From Fodinibius salinus (GTDB lineage: Bacteria; Bacteroidota; Rhodothermia; Balneolales; Balneolaceae): a DNA stretch of 64,000 nt. Position 1 is the first letter of the stretch. The number at the start of each line of letters is the position of its first letter. Both the position numbers and the translations under genes were made by a program. Below the pieces are notes generated by a model. The model saw nothing but the letters and a program-made list of their open reading frames with translations, ran no database searches and was not told the origin of the DNA. Positions 17,376 through 26,965 of this stretch are shown here, piece after piece. The stretch covers positions 372,001-436,000 of the forward strand of contig NZ_VNHY01000001.1 of assembly GCF_008124865.1 (NCBI RefSeq). Reading direction: 5' to 3'.

Positions 17376-17999
17376 TTATTCCTCTAGCTTAAACCGTGGA
17401 AGGTGTAAGTTCCACTGTATAGCTGCCAGTCGCAGACCAATGACAATGCCCATGCTTAAGATGATAACAAGAGAAGAGGCCCAGCCGGTAAGCTGTAGCA
17501 AGAGGTAAGCAGTAGCACCGGCCAGTGCCGCAGTAGCATAGATATCCCGCTGCATGATGAGCGGTATTTCATTACTTAAGACATCACGGATAAGTCCTCC
17601 TACGGTACCGGTTATGGCAGCCATAATAACAATTATAACATCATTGGATACGACCGTTTGGGTAATTTGTGCGCCGGTAATGGTGAATACGGCTAGTCCC
17701 AGTGCATCCGCCAATAGCAAGAATTTTTGGGGTGGTTCTTTATGACGGGTGTACCAGATGGTTAGAAGTGCTGCTATAATAATTACGGATAAGTAAAGTG
17801 GATCTGCAATCCAGAAGACAGGATGTCGGTCGAGCAAAAGGTCGCGCGTGGTACCGCCACCAACGGCAGTGACTACAGCAATGATTACGACCCCTAACAG
17901 GTCCAGGCTTTTGCGTCCTGCGGCCAGTGCACCTGAGATAGCAAATACGCCAACCCCAAACAGATCAAGAAGATATAGCAGTTGAATTTCGTCTAGCAT
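17376..17999 (-). CDS. TRIC cation channel family protein (UPF0126)
   Basis: A 207-residue membrane protein with seven predicted hydrophobic segments arranged as two related halves, each with a glycine-rich helix break: GGGTTRDLLLD near residue 46 and GGLIRDVLSNE near 132. This is the bacterial UPF0126/TRIC fold, which forms homotrimeric potassium-permeable channels. It has no signal peptide apart from its first helix. It follows the DUF6588 gene on the same strand but a terminator separates them, so it probably has its own promoter. Confidence 0.92.
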   Translation of the reverse strand: MLDEIQLLYLLDLFGVGVFAISGALAAGRKSLDLLGVVIIAVVTAVGGGTTRDLLLDRHPVFWIADPLYLSVIIIAALLTIWYTRHKEPPQKFLLLADALGLAVFTITGAQITQTVVSNDVIIVIMAAITGTVGGLIRDVLSNEIPLIMQRDIYATAALAGATAYLLLQLTGWASSLVIILSMGIVIGLRLAAIQWNLHLPRFKLEE

Positions 18000-18048
18000 T
18001 TATTCTTGTTGGTAACTCAGTTCTTGGTAGGCGAACTTTTCATATTTT

Positions 18049-18090
18049 AAAAGAAAAAAGGGAATTCAACGAAATTGAACTCCCTTTTTG
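18049..18090 (-). terminator. Terminator of the DUF6588 gene
   Basis: On the minus strand AAAAAGGGAGTTCAA pairs with TTGAATTCCCTTTTT (one mismatch, five-base loop) and continues into CTTTT. It starts about 20 bases after the DUF6588 stop codon. The A-rich other side could make it work in both directions. Confidence 0.7.
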
Positions 18091-18109
18091 AAATTTACTA
18101 ATGGGCTGA

Positions 18110-19234
18110 TTATCGAAAGCTGATTCCTGCACCAAGGTTAAAGGTTGAATAATCGGCCAATTTATAAGAGCCTGATATATGAATAACAGAAAGTTTAATT
18201 CGAAAGCCGGCTAGGGCATGAAAACTGTTGCTGCCGTCAAGTTCTATATCAATGGGTTCGTCTAAGGTTTCAACTCTGAGTGGCTCTGCTGCAGTGGGAT
18301 TTGATGGCTGAAAGTTCGGATTTGCACCGACAGTGGGATAGCTTCCCGGGGTAGAAATTGACACAGTTGAAGACTCAAGGCCAATTCCGCCATACACTGA
18401 AATAAAAGGTAGTGTCTTTCCAACGAGAGCGTTCGCAGTAAAAGCTTTCGTATCAACGTCAACTTTTTGGCCATCCCAGGTTGATGATTGAGGGGTATAT
18501 GGATTTTTGACATTATTTCGCCCTCCAACGACATCCTCACCTGTTATTCTAAAACCGGAAAAGACATTCTGCTTGGTATAGCCCACCATAATTGAAAGAT
18601 CTACAGGAATACGGTTTCCTCCGGGTAACCATTGATTCAGACCGTGTTTTACGCCGAAACCAAACTGTTTAAAGCTACCGTAATCCTGTACTTCAAACTC
18701 GGGAATGTACCGTAGCATAATTTCGGTATCTTTGATTAATCCTAATCCTGCTTTTAACTCAGGGGCCGGTACATAACCAAAACCAGTACCGCCGGGAAGG
18801 TCAAAATTAAAGAGTTCCTCTTGAATACCATCACTGTCAACATCGTCAAAAGAAGCTAATGTAGGTCCTGAGGCGTCACTACCACTAATAGTTTGAGCTA
18901 TAGGATTCGCTCCTGCATTTTGCAGTTCTAGTTCCTGTAGTCCAATTTGAGTTACATCAAAAGTTTTATCGGCGCCTGGCACAACGGCAAGTCCCGAAGA
19001 CAGGGTGATATCAAAACCAAATTTACTGTGCGTTTTTGCGGTATTGGTCCAACCGGTATTAAGTCCGGCTCCAGAGCCATTTCCAAAAGGCTTTAGATAT
19101 TCTTCGACCAGAATATTGGCATCGTTTATTCCCGACTGTAAAATTTGGCTAACATCTCCGAGTTGTGCTTTGGCAGTATTAGCTGAAAAACCTAAAACAA
19201 GAAGAACAATAAATGTTTGAAATAATTTCTTCAT
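18110..19234 (-). CDS. DUF6588 family outer-membrane protein
   Basis: A 374-residue protein with a signal peptide (about 1-23, ending TAKAQ). The start of the mature protein (DVSQILQSGINDANILVEEYLKP) and the following FNTGW-type segment are typical of DUF6588, a Bacteroidota family of probable beta-barrel envelope proteins. Alternating hydrophobic strands continue to the C-terminus, which ends in aromatic-flanked strands and a terminal FR, in keeping with a barrel. A repeated motif around the middle (asparagine- and proline-rich loop near residues 300-325) is probably an exposed loop. Function unknown. Confidence 0.75.
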   Translation of the reverse strand: MKKLFQTFIVLLVLGFSANTAKAQLGDVSQILQSGINDANILVEEYLKPFGNGSGAGLNTGWTNTAKTHSKFGFDITLSSGLAVVPGADKTFDVTQIGLQELELQNAGANPIAQTISGSDASGPTLASFDDVDSDGIQEELFNFDLPGGTGFGYVPAPELKAGLGLIKDTEIMLRYIPEFEVQDYGSFKQFGFGVKHGLNQWLPGGNRIPVDLSIMVGYTKQNVFSGFRITGEDVVGGRNNVKNPYTPQSSTWDGQKVDVDTKAFTANALVGKTLPFISVYGGIGLESSTVSISTPGSYPTVGANPNFQPSNPTAAEPLRVETLDEPIDIELDGSNSFHALAGFRIKLSVIHISGSYKLADYSTFNLGAGISFR

Positions 19235-19311
19235 AATATTTAGCTAATTAAGGTTAACAGGATCCCTGATGATAATACAATTTTTGTTACTGTTCTATTA
19301 TACTCTAAATA

Positions 19312-20238
19312 TTAATCATCTTCCAATGATTCAAGCATGTGCAAATAGGATTGATAACGGCTGGCATCAATATCGCCATTTTCAAAAGCCTGAACAACGC
19401 CACAGCCAGGTTCATGGCTGTGCGTACAGTTATTAAATTTGCACTGCTTGCGGGGCTCAAGCATTTCCGGAAAGAAAAGGGAGAGTTCCCAAGGATCAAA
19501 ATTTACGAGCCCGAATTCTCGAATGCCGGGCGTGTCAACCAGGTAACCGTCATTGACCAGCGGCAATAGCTTGGCAAAAGTGGTAGTATGTTTACCCTTT
19601 TCATTGTAGGATGATATGTCACGAACTTTGCGATTTATATTGGGGTTAATATGATTCAGTAAGCTTGTTTTCCCCACGCCCGAAAGACCTACCATGACAG
19701 ATGTTTTTTGGTGCAAATCGTTTTTTAGGGATTCAATAGAATCCTCATCATAGATACTTGTTTGCAATACCTCATAGCCAATTGATTGGTACAGGTCGGT
19801 AAGATAATGTACTTGGTGACGAGAATCTTCACACAGATCCATTTTATTAAAGACAATGCGACCGTTCACTTGATAGGCTTCACAGGTTACCAGAAAGCGG
19901 TCAATAAACTGCTGCTTTATATTTGGCTTTTTGATGGATTGGACAACATAGGCCTGATCAATATTGGCTGCTAATATTTGGTTCCCTTGCTGGTGGTGCG
20001 TTGCTTTACGTATGAGATAGTTTTGGCGATCTTCAATCTCCTTGATACTTCCCGATCCGTCATCATTAATCGTAAAATGTACAAAGTCACCCACCGCAAT
20101 GGGGTTGGTTAGGGCACTGTTATCAAGGCGAAATCGACCGGGGAGCCTACACTGTATGTTTGCTGTACTTTCCTGCTCATCATAAGAAACTTCATACCAG
20201 CTACCGGTTGACTCTACAACTTGTCCACGATGTGCCAA
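19312..20238 (-). CDS. rsgA: Ribosome small subunit-dependent GTPase RsgA
   Basis: A circularly permuted GTPase that checks late 30S ribosome maturation. An OB-fold (starting AHRGQVVESTGSWYEV) is followed by G4 NKMD, G1 GLSGVGKTS, G3 DTPG and a zinc site C-x5-C-x-H-x5-C near the C-terminus. From the TTG at 20238 the protein has 308 residues and starts where family members usually do. An ATG at 20316 adds 26 residues, but those codons lie inside the lon terminator hairpin, so I reject that start. It follows lon on the same strand. Confidence 0.93.
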   Translation of the reverse strand: MAHRGQVVESTGSWYEVSYDEQESTANIQCRLPGRFRLDNSALTNPIAVGDFVHFTINDDGSGSIKEIEDRQNYLIRKATHHQQGNQILAANIDQAYVVQSIKKPNIKQQFIDRFLVTCEAYQVNGRIVFNKMDLCEDSRHQVHYLTDLYQSIGYEVLQTSIYDEDSIESLKNDLHQKTSVMVGLSGVGKTSLLNHINPNINRKVRDISSYNEKGKHTTTFAKLLPLVNDGYLVDTPGIREFGLVNFDPWELSLFFPEMLEPRKQCKFNNCTHSHEPGCGVVQAFENGDIDASRYQSYLHMLESLEDD

Positions 20239-20275
20239 ATAAAAAGAAGTTTGGTTAAGAGGTTGTGTTAAGTCT

Positions 20276-20314
20276 AAAAATAACGAAGTCACCCCGATAA
20301 ATCGAGGTGACTTC
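20276..20314 (-). terminator. Terminator of lon
   Basis: GAAGTCACCTCGAT and ATCGGGGTGACTTC (minus strand) form a 14-position stem with one mismatch and a two-base loop, followed by GTTATTTTT. It begins 22 bases after the lon stop codon and overlaps the longest possible rsgA frame. Confidence 0.75.
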
Positions 20315-20336
20315 ACATTCTTAACAACACAGAAAA

Positions 20337-22865
20337 TTATTCCATGACAACCGTTTCTTTAGTAGCGTCCTGAGACGGTTTGCCATTCTTCTGTTTGTAC
20401 ATCTCACTAACTTCGAAGCGTTTAGCGGGATCTTTAACCGGTTCATCTTCAAGCACAATATCCAGCAGAGGATCCATGCGTTCAAGATATTGGACCTCAA
20501 GATCTCCGAGCACATCATCTTCGATTTCGGCTACATCCTTTTCGTTTTTCTTGGGAAGCAGTACCTTTTCGATACCTGAACGCTTGGCTGCCAGTACTTT
20601 TTCTTTGATACCGCCAACAGGAAGAACGAGTCCCCGGAGGGTAATTTCGCCGGTCATAGCCAGCGTGCCTTTTACTTTACGCTGAGTAAAGATTGACGAT
20701 ACGGCTGAGAAGATTGAAATCCCGGCAGAAGGTCCGTCTTTAGGCACTGCGCCTTTGGGTACGTGAATGTGCAGATCCCAATAGTTAAATGCTTCTTCAG
20801 GGATATTAAGCTCTTCAGAATGGGCCTTAAGGTATGACATTGCCAGCATAGCCGATTCTTTCATTACATCGCCCAGCTGACCTGTAATATGAATTTTACC
20901 CGTACCTTTGGATACGCTTGCTTCAATAAAGAGGATATCGCCGCCATAGGGTGTCCATGCCAAGCCGGTAGCTACGCCCGGTACTTTGGTACGTTCGGCG
21001 ACTTCTGAGAAGTACTTGCGTTTGCCGAGGTAATCCTGCAAGTCATCAGCTTCAACACTGTGGGGCTCATCTTCGCCTTTGGCAATTTTCGCAGCTATGC
21101 CACGACAGACTGATCCAATTTCACGTTCGAGTGATCGTACCCCGGATTCACGCGTATATTGGTCAATTATTTTGCTTATGGCGTCTTCGGAAATTGAGAT
21201 TTGATCTTCATTAAGACCATTTTCTTCGATTTGCTTTGGCATTAAGTGCTCATCAGCAATTTTAGCTTTTTCCTGTAGTGTATATCCGCTGATGTTGATG
21301 ATTTCCATACGATCTCGCAGCGGAGCAGGAATAGTATCCAGTGAGTTTGCCGTGGCGATAAATAATACTTTCGACAGATCATATTCCAGCTCTAAGTAGT
21401 TATCGGCAAAACTATCGTTTTGCTCCGGATCAAGTACCTCGAGCAGGGCAGAGGTGGGATCTCCACGATAATCCGAGCCTACCTTGTCAATTTCGTCAAG
21501 CATCATCACCGGATTGCTAGTTTCAGCTTTTTTCATTCCACGCAAAATACGTCCCGGCAGGGCACCGATATAGGTTCTGCGGTGTCCACGAATTTCAGCT
21601 TCATCGTGAATGCCACCCAAGCTAAAGCGTTCAAATTTGCGATTTAGTGCCCGTGCAATAGATTTACCGAGTGAGGTTTTTCCCACGCCTGGAGGGCCGT
21701 AGAAGCAAAGGATAGGGGCTTTCATATCATTTTTAAGCTTTAGCACAGCCAGATACTCAATGATACGTTCTTTTACCTTTTTGAGTCCATAATGGTCCTC
21801 ATCAAGTACCTCTTGGGCATTTTCCAAGTCCAGGTTATCGTCCGAATAGGTGTCCCACGGCAGGTCTAAAATCCATTCGATATAATTGTGGATAACGCCG
21901 TAATTAGGCGATGAGTTGGGTGTACGCTCAAGCCGTGTAAGTTGCTTTTCAGCTGTTTCTTGTGCCTCTTCGGGCAGATTTTTTTCTTTCAGCTGTTTTC
22001 GCAGTTGTTCAACTTCCTGGTGTTGACCTTCTTCTCCCAGTGCTTCTTGTATGGCCTTCATCTGTTGGCGCAGGTAAAAATCGCGCTGTTGTTCATCAAT
22101 GTCAGATTTGACCTTCGTACGGATCTCTTCGCTCAGATTCAGTACTTGTAATTCTTTGTTCAGGAATTCCATCACGCGTTCAATGCGTTCGGAAAAAGAT
22201 TGAATCTCAAGAACTTCCTGTTTGTCTTCGATAGAAACATTCAGGTTCGAAGAAATAAAGTTCAGCAGAAAATTGGGACTGCTGATATTGTTGATTGCCA
22301 CCGAAGCTTCAGAGGGGATGTTCGGAGAGAGGTTGACAATTTTGGTTGCCGTCTCTTTGACCGAACGGATGGAGGCGTCAAGCTCTACGCCCTCAACATC
22401 TATTTCTTGTTTATAGGGTTTTACTTGAGCTTTGAAATAAGGATCTTTTTGCAAAAACTCTTCAACTTCAAATGTAGTTTTACCCTGTATAACAACGCTC
22501 CGGCTGCCATCGGGCATCTTAATGAGTTTTAAGATTTCTGCAACCGTTCCAACCTTGTACAGGTCTTGCGGATCGGGATCTTCGTTCTCTTCATCCTTTT
22601 GGCTGACCACGCCAATCGTTTTATCGGATTCGTATGCTTCTTTAACAAGTTCGAGGGAACGATCACGTCCAACAGTAATGGGAACAACTACTCCCGGAAA
22701 AAGAACAGTATTTTTAAGGGGAAGAATAGGCAATTCATCCGGTATTTCGGCATCTGTTAATGCTTTTTCCTCTTCTTCGGACATCAGAGGAATAGCCTGC
22801 TCAAAGTCATCAAACTGATCTTCAAGGTCTTCAAAATCGGCAATATTGTTGAAGATGTTATCCAT
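20337..22865 (-). CDS. lon: ATP-dependent protease Lon
   Basis: An 842-residue LonA protease. The N-terminal substrate-recognition domain (about 40-240) and coiled-coil region precede an AAA+ module with Walker A GPPGVGKTS near residue 393 and Walker B MMLDEIDK. The C-terminal protease domain has the Ser-Lys dyad in KDGPSAGIS (Ser near 713) and GGIKEKVLAAKRSG (Lys near 755). It degrades misfolded and regulatory proteins in the cytoplasm. A 35-residue acidic N-terminal lead and a short C-terminal tail are the only departures from the usual length. It is monocistronic, with a good terminator. Confidence 0.98.
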   Translation of the reverse strand: MDNIFNNIADFEDLEDQFDDFEQAIPLMSEEEEKALTDAEIPDELPILPLKNTVLFPGVVVPITVGRDRSLELVKEAYESDKTIGVVSQKDEENEDPDPQDLYKVGTVAEILKLIKMPDGSRSVVIQGKTTFEVEEFLQKDPYFKAQVKPYKQEIDVEGVELDASIRSVKETATKIVNLSPNIPSEASVAINNISSPNFLLNFISSNLNVSIEDKQEVLEIQSFSERIERVMEFLNKELQVLNLSEEIRTKVKSDIDEQQRDFYLRQQMKAIQEALGEEGQHQEVEQLRKQLKEKNLPEEAQETAEKQLTRLERTPNSSPNYGVIHNYIEWILDLPWDTYSDDNLDLENAQEVLDEDHYGLKKVKERIIEYLAVLKLKNDMKAPILCFYGPPGVGKTSLGKSIARALNRKFERFSLGGIHDEAEIRGHRRTYIGALPGRILRGMKKAETSNPVMMLDEIDKVGSDYRGDPTSALLEVLDPEQNDSFADNYLELEYDLSKVLFIATANSLDTIPAPLRDRMEIINISGYTLQEKAKIADEHLMPKQIEENGLNEDQISISEDAISKIIDQYTRESGVRSLEREIGSVCRGIAAKIAKGEDEPHSVEADDLQDYLGKRKYFSEVAERTKVPGVATGLAWTPYGGDILFIEASVSKGTGKIHITGQLGDVMKESAMLAMSYLKAHSEELNIPEEAFNYWDLHIHVPKGAVPKDGPSAGISIFSAVSSIFTQRKVKGTLAMTGEITLRGLVLPVGGIKEKVLAAKRSGIEKVLLPKKNEKDVAEIEDDVLGDLEVQYLERMDPLLDIVLEDEPVKDPAKRFEVSEMYKQKNGKPSQDATKETVVME

Positions 22866-23023
22866 GGATAAATTATTTGTTCAAAATTTTCTTAATTTGA
22901 TATGTAGTGGTGCAAATAAGAAGCCAAGCTTAAACTGCCTACCAATTAGTCAGGATTACTGGCAAAATAACAATAAGTGGAGGTATTATAGAATAAGATT
23001 GACAGCTTGACATATACGATCGT

Positions 23024-24577
23024 TTACAAATGAAGTTCGATACCGGCAAAAGCCCCACCCCCAAAATCAGTGGTAAAGGTTTTAGAGCGAAATAGGATTT
23101 GTGCTCCCACATTAAAATCCCAGTGTTGTGTTTCAATTCCCGTTCCCATACTAAGGTGAGTAGGGATTCCTGCAGCCAAGCGAGCTCCCGTCCTGATAGG
23201 AACATTCGGATGCGGACGGGCTTCTAGCCCCAGATGAAGTGCCAGTTTTGTACTCGTGAAAGCAGTATTTCTAAGCCCGAGCGTTAAGTCTCCCATAAGT
23301 TTTATCCGTTTGAGTTCGAGCAATATGCCAGTATTAATAGAGCTGGGGAGTAGGGCAGTGTAGTTATCCAGATTGTTTTTTTGTGCTGCCAGTAGGGGAT
23401 TTGGAAGCTTGTTAGCGGAATCGAAGTAATTGATATACTGCCCATCAGCCCCGATAAACATTGACCGGGCTGCTGATTGCTGTTTGGTAACTATCAGCGA
23501 GTCGCGCGGCGTTGAAATTTGCATCGGATCATCAGTGTAGCGTACAAATCCAATATCATTAATTGAAAAGCTTACTCGTATTGATCGATTGATTACTCCA
23601 TCATCCTCACCAACAGAAGGTAATTTTTTACCCAATGGAATCAGGTAGGTAAGTCCAAAATCGACGCCCATGCCGTAACCGGTATTGTCAATACTATAAT
23701 TCCGGTCGTAGTTATTTTGGATCGCTTGCCGGGCATTTGGGTTCGATCGGTAGTCATCAACAGAACGTGAATATTTACCCGTTGAGCTATACGTAAACTG
23801 ATCTGTCAATAACGTATTTTGATTATCGCCTGATTTGAAATACTTGGCATCATACGAAAAATTCAAACTAGGACCGGCCAGCACCAATTTCGGTGAGATA
23901 CCGATATAGAGTTCATTAACACCGGAAAACCAACCATTTACAAACGTAAAGCTCTGGGCATAGCCTACTGAAAATTCATACAAATGATTGCGCTGTTGGG
24001 TCAGTTGAAAATTCCGTACCGAACTATTTTCTAAGGTTGTGAAGTTCTGATCATACCATCCGCGTCCTACTTCGATACGAGAGCCATACCGTGCTCGTGC
24101 AGCAATAGAAAAAGCCTTGTCTTTACCTTGCCAAACGGCCCCGCCGAGCAGAATATCTGCCCGACTTTGGTGCTGCGACAATAAGTCTTTCCCGGCATAA
24201 TTTTGATCTAAAATAGTTTGTCGTTGTTCACTTGTAATCCCAGTAGTATTAGGGTTAGGAGGGAAATAAGAATCAGTAAAATTAAAGAACTGCCGGCCTG
24301 CTGCACCGCTTGAAAGTACGGGTTCATACAGGATGCCAATGCTGCCTACCTGCAGATGCCATCGTCCGGACTGATCAGTTATAGCCAGGTTTGCGGGATT
24401 CCAAAAGGTAGCTTCAACGTCACTGATATAGGCTGTACCGCCGCTGCCTAGTGAGGTGTTTCGCGCTCCGAGAATAGGTTGTGCCTGCAGTGAGACCAAC
24501 CCCAGAATTAGCACCATCACTATAATACTGCAGATGGCTATAAAAAGCCTTTTGTTTGGAAAGATGGATTCCACCAT
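23024..24577 (-). CDS. Outer-membrane beta-barrel protein (DUF5723/PorV-like)
   Basis: A 517-residue exported protein. The signal peptide (about 1-32, ending LQAQP) is followed by LGARNTSLGSGGTAYISDVE and WNPANLA, the typical N-terminus of FadL/PorV-like and DUF5723 outer-membrane proteins of Bacteroidota. The remainder is a succession of amphipathic strands with long polar loops, ending GIELHL with a terminal aromatic/hydrophobic pattern. Likely location is the outer membrane; substrate or role is unknown. It starts 22 bases after the helicase gene on the same strand, so they may be cotranscribed. Confidence 0.7.
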   Translation of the reverse strand: MVESIFPNKRLFIAICSIIVMVLILGLVSLQAQPILGARNTSLGSGGTAYISDVEATFWNPANLAITDQSGRWHLQVGSIGILYEPVLSSGAAGRQFFNFTDSYFPPNPNTTGITSEQRQTILDQNYAGKDLLSQHQSRADILLGGAVWQGKDKAFSIAARARYGSRIEVGRGWYDQNFTTLENSSVRNFQLTQQRNHLYEFSVGYAQSFTFVNGWFSGVNELYIGISPKLVLAGPSLNFSYDAKYFKSGDNQNTLLTDQFTYSSTGKYSRSVDDYRSNPNARQAIQNNYDRNYSIDNTGYGMGVDFGLTYLIPLGKKLPSVGEDDGVINRSIRVSFSINDIGFVRYTDDPMQISTPRDSLIVTKQQSAARSMFIGADGQYINYFDSANKLPNPLLAAQKNNLDNYTALLPSSINTGILLELKRIKLMGDLTLGLRNTAFTSTKLALHLGLEARPHPNVPIRTGARLAAGIPTHLSMGTGIETQHWDFNVGAQILFRSKTFTTDFGGGAFAGIELHL

Positions 24578-24599
24578 GTCCTAATAATACTGAATACGT

Positions 24600-26867
24600 T
24601 TATCCGACAACTTCTAGTTTAGCGGCACGAAGCATTAATGTTTTACGTCCGCGATCTTTGAAGAACACTACTACTTTTGTCTTTTCGCCTTGGCCGCTTC
24701 GGCTGATAATTTTACCGGGCCCAAAAACATTATGTTCTACTTGAGCTCCTACCTGAAAAGGATCTCCATCGGGATTGTCATAGTGAATCTTTGTACCGCC
24801 CGAGGATTTATTGTTTTTGTTGTATTGAGGTTTTTGCCGGTCATATTCAACGTGGTTGCCGCTGTTGTTATTCTGATTACTATTCTTAGACGAAGAAAAG
24901 GCGTTGTCATTTTGTTTGATAGATGCTCCTGTTTCTGTACGGACGACATCGGAGCTTACCTCATCGAGAAACCGAGAACGTTTTTTTCGTTGTTCTTCGC
25001 CATATTTATAGCGGCTTCGGCAATGACTAAAAAACAAATCCTGCTGGGCACGGGTTATAGCTACATAGAACAACCGTCGCTCTTCTTCAATATTAACTTC
25101 TTCATTATCTCGGCTACCTACAGGAAAAAGCTCTTCCTCCAATCCTACAACAAAGACCGCAGGGAACTCAAGTCCTTTGGCAGCATGGACAGTCATCATT
25201 GTTACTGCCGGTTTGTCTTCATCATATTTGTCAGTATCAGTAATAAGACTTATTTCCTGAAGGAAAGCACTGAGCGTGGCATTTGCGTTATCTTTTTCAA
25301 AATAGGAGATAGCGTTTTCGAGCTCCAGGATGTTTTCGCGGCGGGTCATAGACTTGGGCGAATTTTCTTCGACCAACGATTTCATATATCCTGATTTTTC
25401 AAGCAGTTTTTTGGTTACATCAATAAGCTTTTTACCGTTGGCAAGGTCACGTTTAAGTTCGTTGATCATTGCCACAAAATCTTTGACACTGTTTTCCGCA
25501 GGAGTATAGATATCCGCTTCTTCTACATTTTTAAGAATCTCCCACAGTGACTGGCCAGTTTCGCGCGCCCGAAGCATCAAGCCTTGCATTGATTTATTGC
25601 CAATGCCTCGGGAGGGTTCGTTAATTATCCGTCGCAAATTAGTATCATCATGGGGATTGATCAGCAGTGTCAGGTAGGCTAGGACATCCTTAATCTCCTT
25701 GCGCTGATAAAATGAAAGTCCGCCTACCAGCTGATAGGTAATTCCTTTGCGTCGAAAAGTTTCTTCAAAAACGCGGCTCTGATAGTTTGTGCGATATAGA
25801 ATGGCAAAATCTCCGAAATCATACCCCTTGCGCCTCTTAAGTTTCTGGATATAATCAGCCACTCTGTTTGCTTCATCTCGCTCATCGTAATTATCAAGTA
25901 CGGTGATCATATCACCTGTGTCGTTATCCGTCCACAGGGTTTTATCTAGCTGGCTGTCATTCTTTTTAATAATAGAATCAGCTGCCTTCAATATTGCCTT
26001 TGTGGAGCGATAATTTTGCTCCAGTGGAATTTTTACAGCATCTTCATAGTCATTTTTAAAATCCAGGATATTGCGGATATCGGCTCCACGAAATGAATAA
26101 ATGCTTTGAGCATCATCACCTACTACGCACAAGTTTTTGTACTTTTCGGCCAGCATATTGGTGACGGTATATTGGGCATGATTTGTATCCTGATACTCGT
26201 CAATAAGAATATATTTAAACCGATCCTGATATTTGGCGAGCACCTCATCATACTTGTTAAAGAGTTCAATTGGTTTGATGAGCAGGTCATCAAAATCCAT
26301 GGCATTGTTGTGCTTTAGCCGCTGTACATAAATATCATAGATGGTAGCTGTAATTTCATCAAGCGTGCTATGGACAAACTTTTCGTTGTATTGACCTGGA
26401 TGGATAAGCTCATTTTTGGCATCGCTGATACGCCGCTGCAAAATACGTGGCTTTATTTCTTTGGGATCATAGCTGTTTTCCCGCAGAATTTGCTTAATTG
26501 CATTCTTAGAGTCATCAGTATCATAAATAGAATAATCGGAGTTGAACCCAATTTTTTCTGCCTCATATCGTAGAATTTTGGAAAATACTGAGTGGAAGGT
26601 ACCCATCCACAGCCGACGAGCTTGGTCTCCAATAAGTTCACCAATGCGTTCTTTCATTTCGGTGGCTGCCTTATTGGTGAAAGTAAGTGCTAAAATTTCA
26701 TTGGGTGTTGCTTTTTGCTGTTGGATAAGATACGCAATGCGATAAGTAAGTACGCGTGTTTTGCCACTTCCGGCTCCGGCTACAATAAGTAGGGGACCCT
26801 CACCGTGCCGCACTGCACGCTGCTGTTGTTTATTTAAATCGTGAATAAAATCAGGCTCTTGGGGCAT
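24600..26867 (-). CDS. pcrA: UvrD/PcrA-type superfamily 1 DNA helicase
   Basis: A 755-residue 3'-5' helicase. The Q motif LNKQQQRAVR at the N-terminus, motif I AGAGSGKTR (residues 30-38), motif II DEYQDTNHAQY near 228, motif III GDDAQSIYSFRGA, motif IV QNYRST, motif V MTVHAAKGLEFPAVFV near 560 and motif VI FYVAITRAQ are all present. The C-terminal 100 residues contain a Gln/Asn/Ser-rich low-complexity linker and a Tudor-like end (VEHNVFGPGKII), typical of PcrA, where it binds RNA polymerase. PcrA rather than Rep is inferred from this tail. Confidence 0.95.
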   Translation of the reverse strand: MPQEPDFIHDLNKQQQRAVRHGEGPLLIVAGAGSGKTRVLTYRIAYLIQQQKATPNEILALTFTNKAATEMKERIGELIGDQARRLWMGTFHSVFSKILRYEAEKIGFNSDYSIYDTDDSKNAIKQILRENSYDPKEIKPRILQRRISDAKNELIHPGQYNEKFVHSTLDEITATIYDIYVQRLKHNNAMDFDDLLIKPIELFNKYDEVLAKYQDRFKYILIDEYQDTNHAQYTVTNMLAEKYKNLCVVGDDAQSIYSFRGADIRNILDFKNDYEDAVKIPLEQNYRSTKAILKAADSIIKKNDSQLDKTLWTDNDTGDMITVLDNYDERDEANRVADYIQKLKRRKGYDFGDFAILYRTNYQSRVFEETFRRKGITYQLVGGLSFYQRKEIKDVLAYLTLLINPHDDTNLRRIINEPSRGIGNKSMQGLMLRARETGQSLWEILKNVEEADIYTPAENSVKDFVAMINELKRDLANGKKLIDVTKKLLEKSGYMKSLVEENSPKSMTRRENILELENAISYFEKDNANATLSAFLQEISLITDTDKYDEDKPAVTMMTVHAAKGLEFPAVFVVGLEEELFPVGSRDNEEVNIEEERRLFYVAITRAQQDLFFSHCRSRYKYGEEQRKKRSRFLDEVSSDVVRTETGASIKQNDNAFSSSKNSNQNNNSGNHVEYDRQKPQYNKNNKSSGGTKIHYDNPDGDPFQVGAQVEHNVFGPGKIISRSGQGEKTKVVVFFKDRGRKTLMLRAAKLEVVG

Positions 26868-26965
26868 AAATGGATCTAAAGAATTTTAAGCTTAGCAAAC
26901 ATGGATGTTCGTATAAGCAAAAGAAATTTATTGGGTGTACCGAAAAAAGTACTTTCTGCGTTCTA

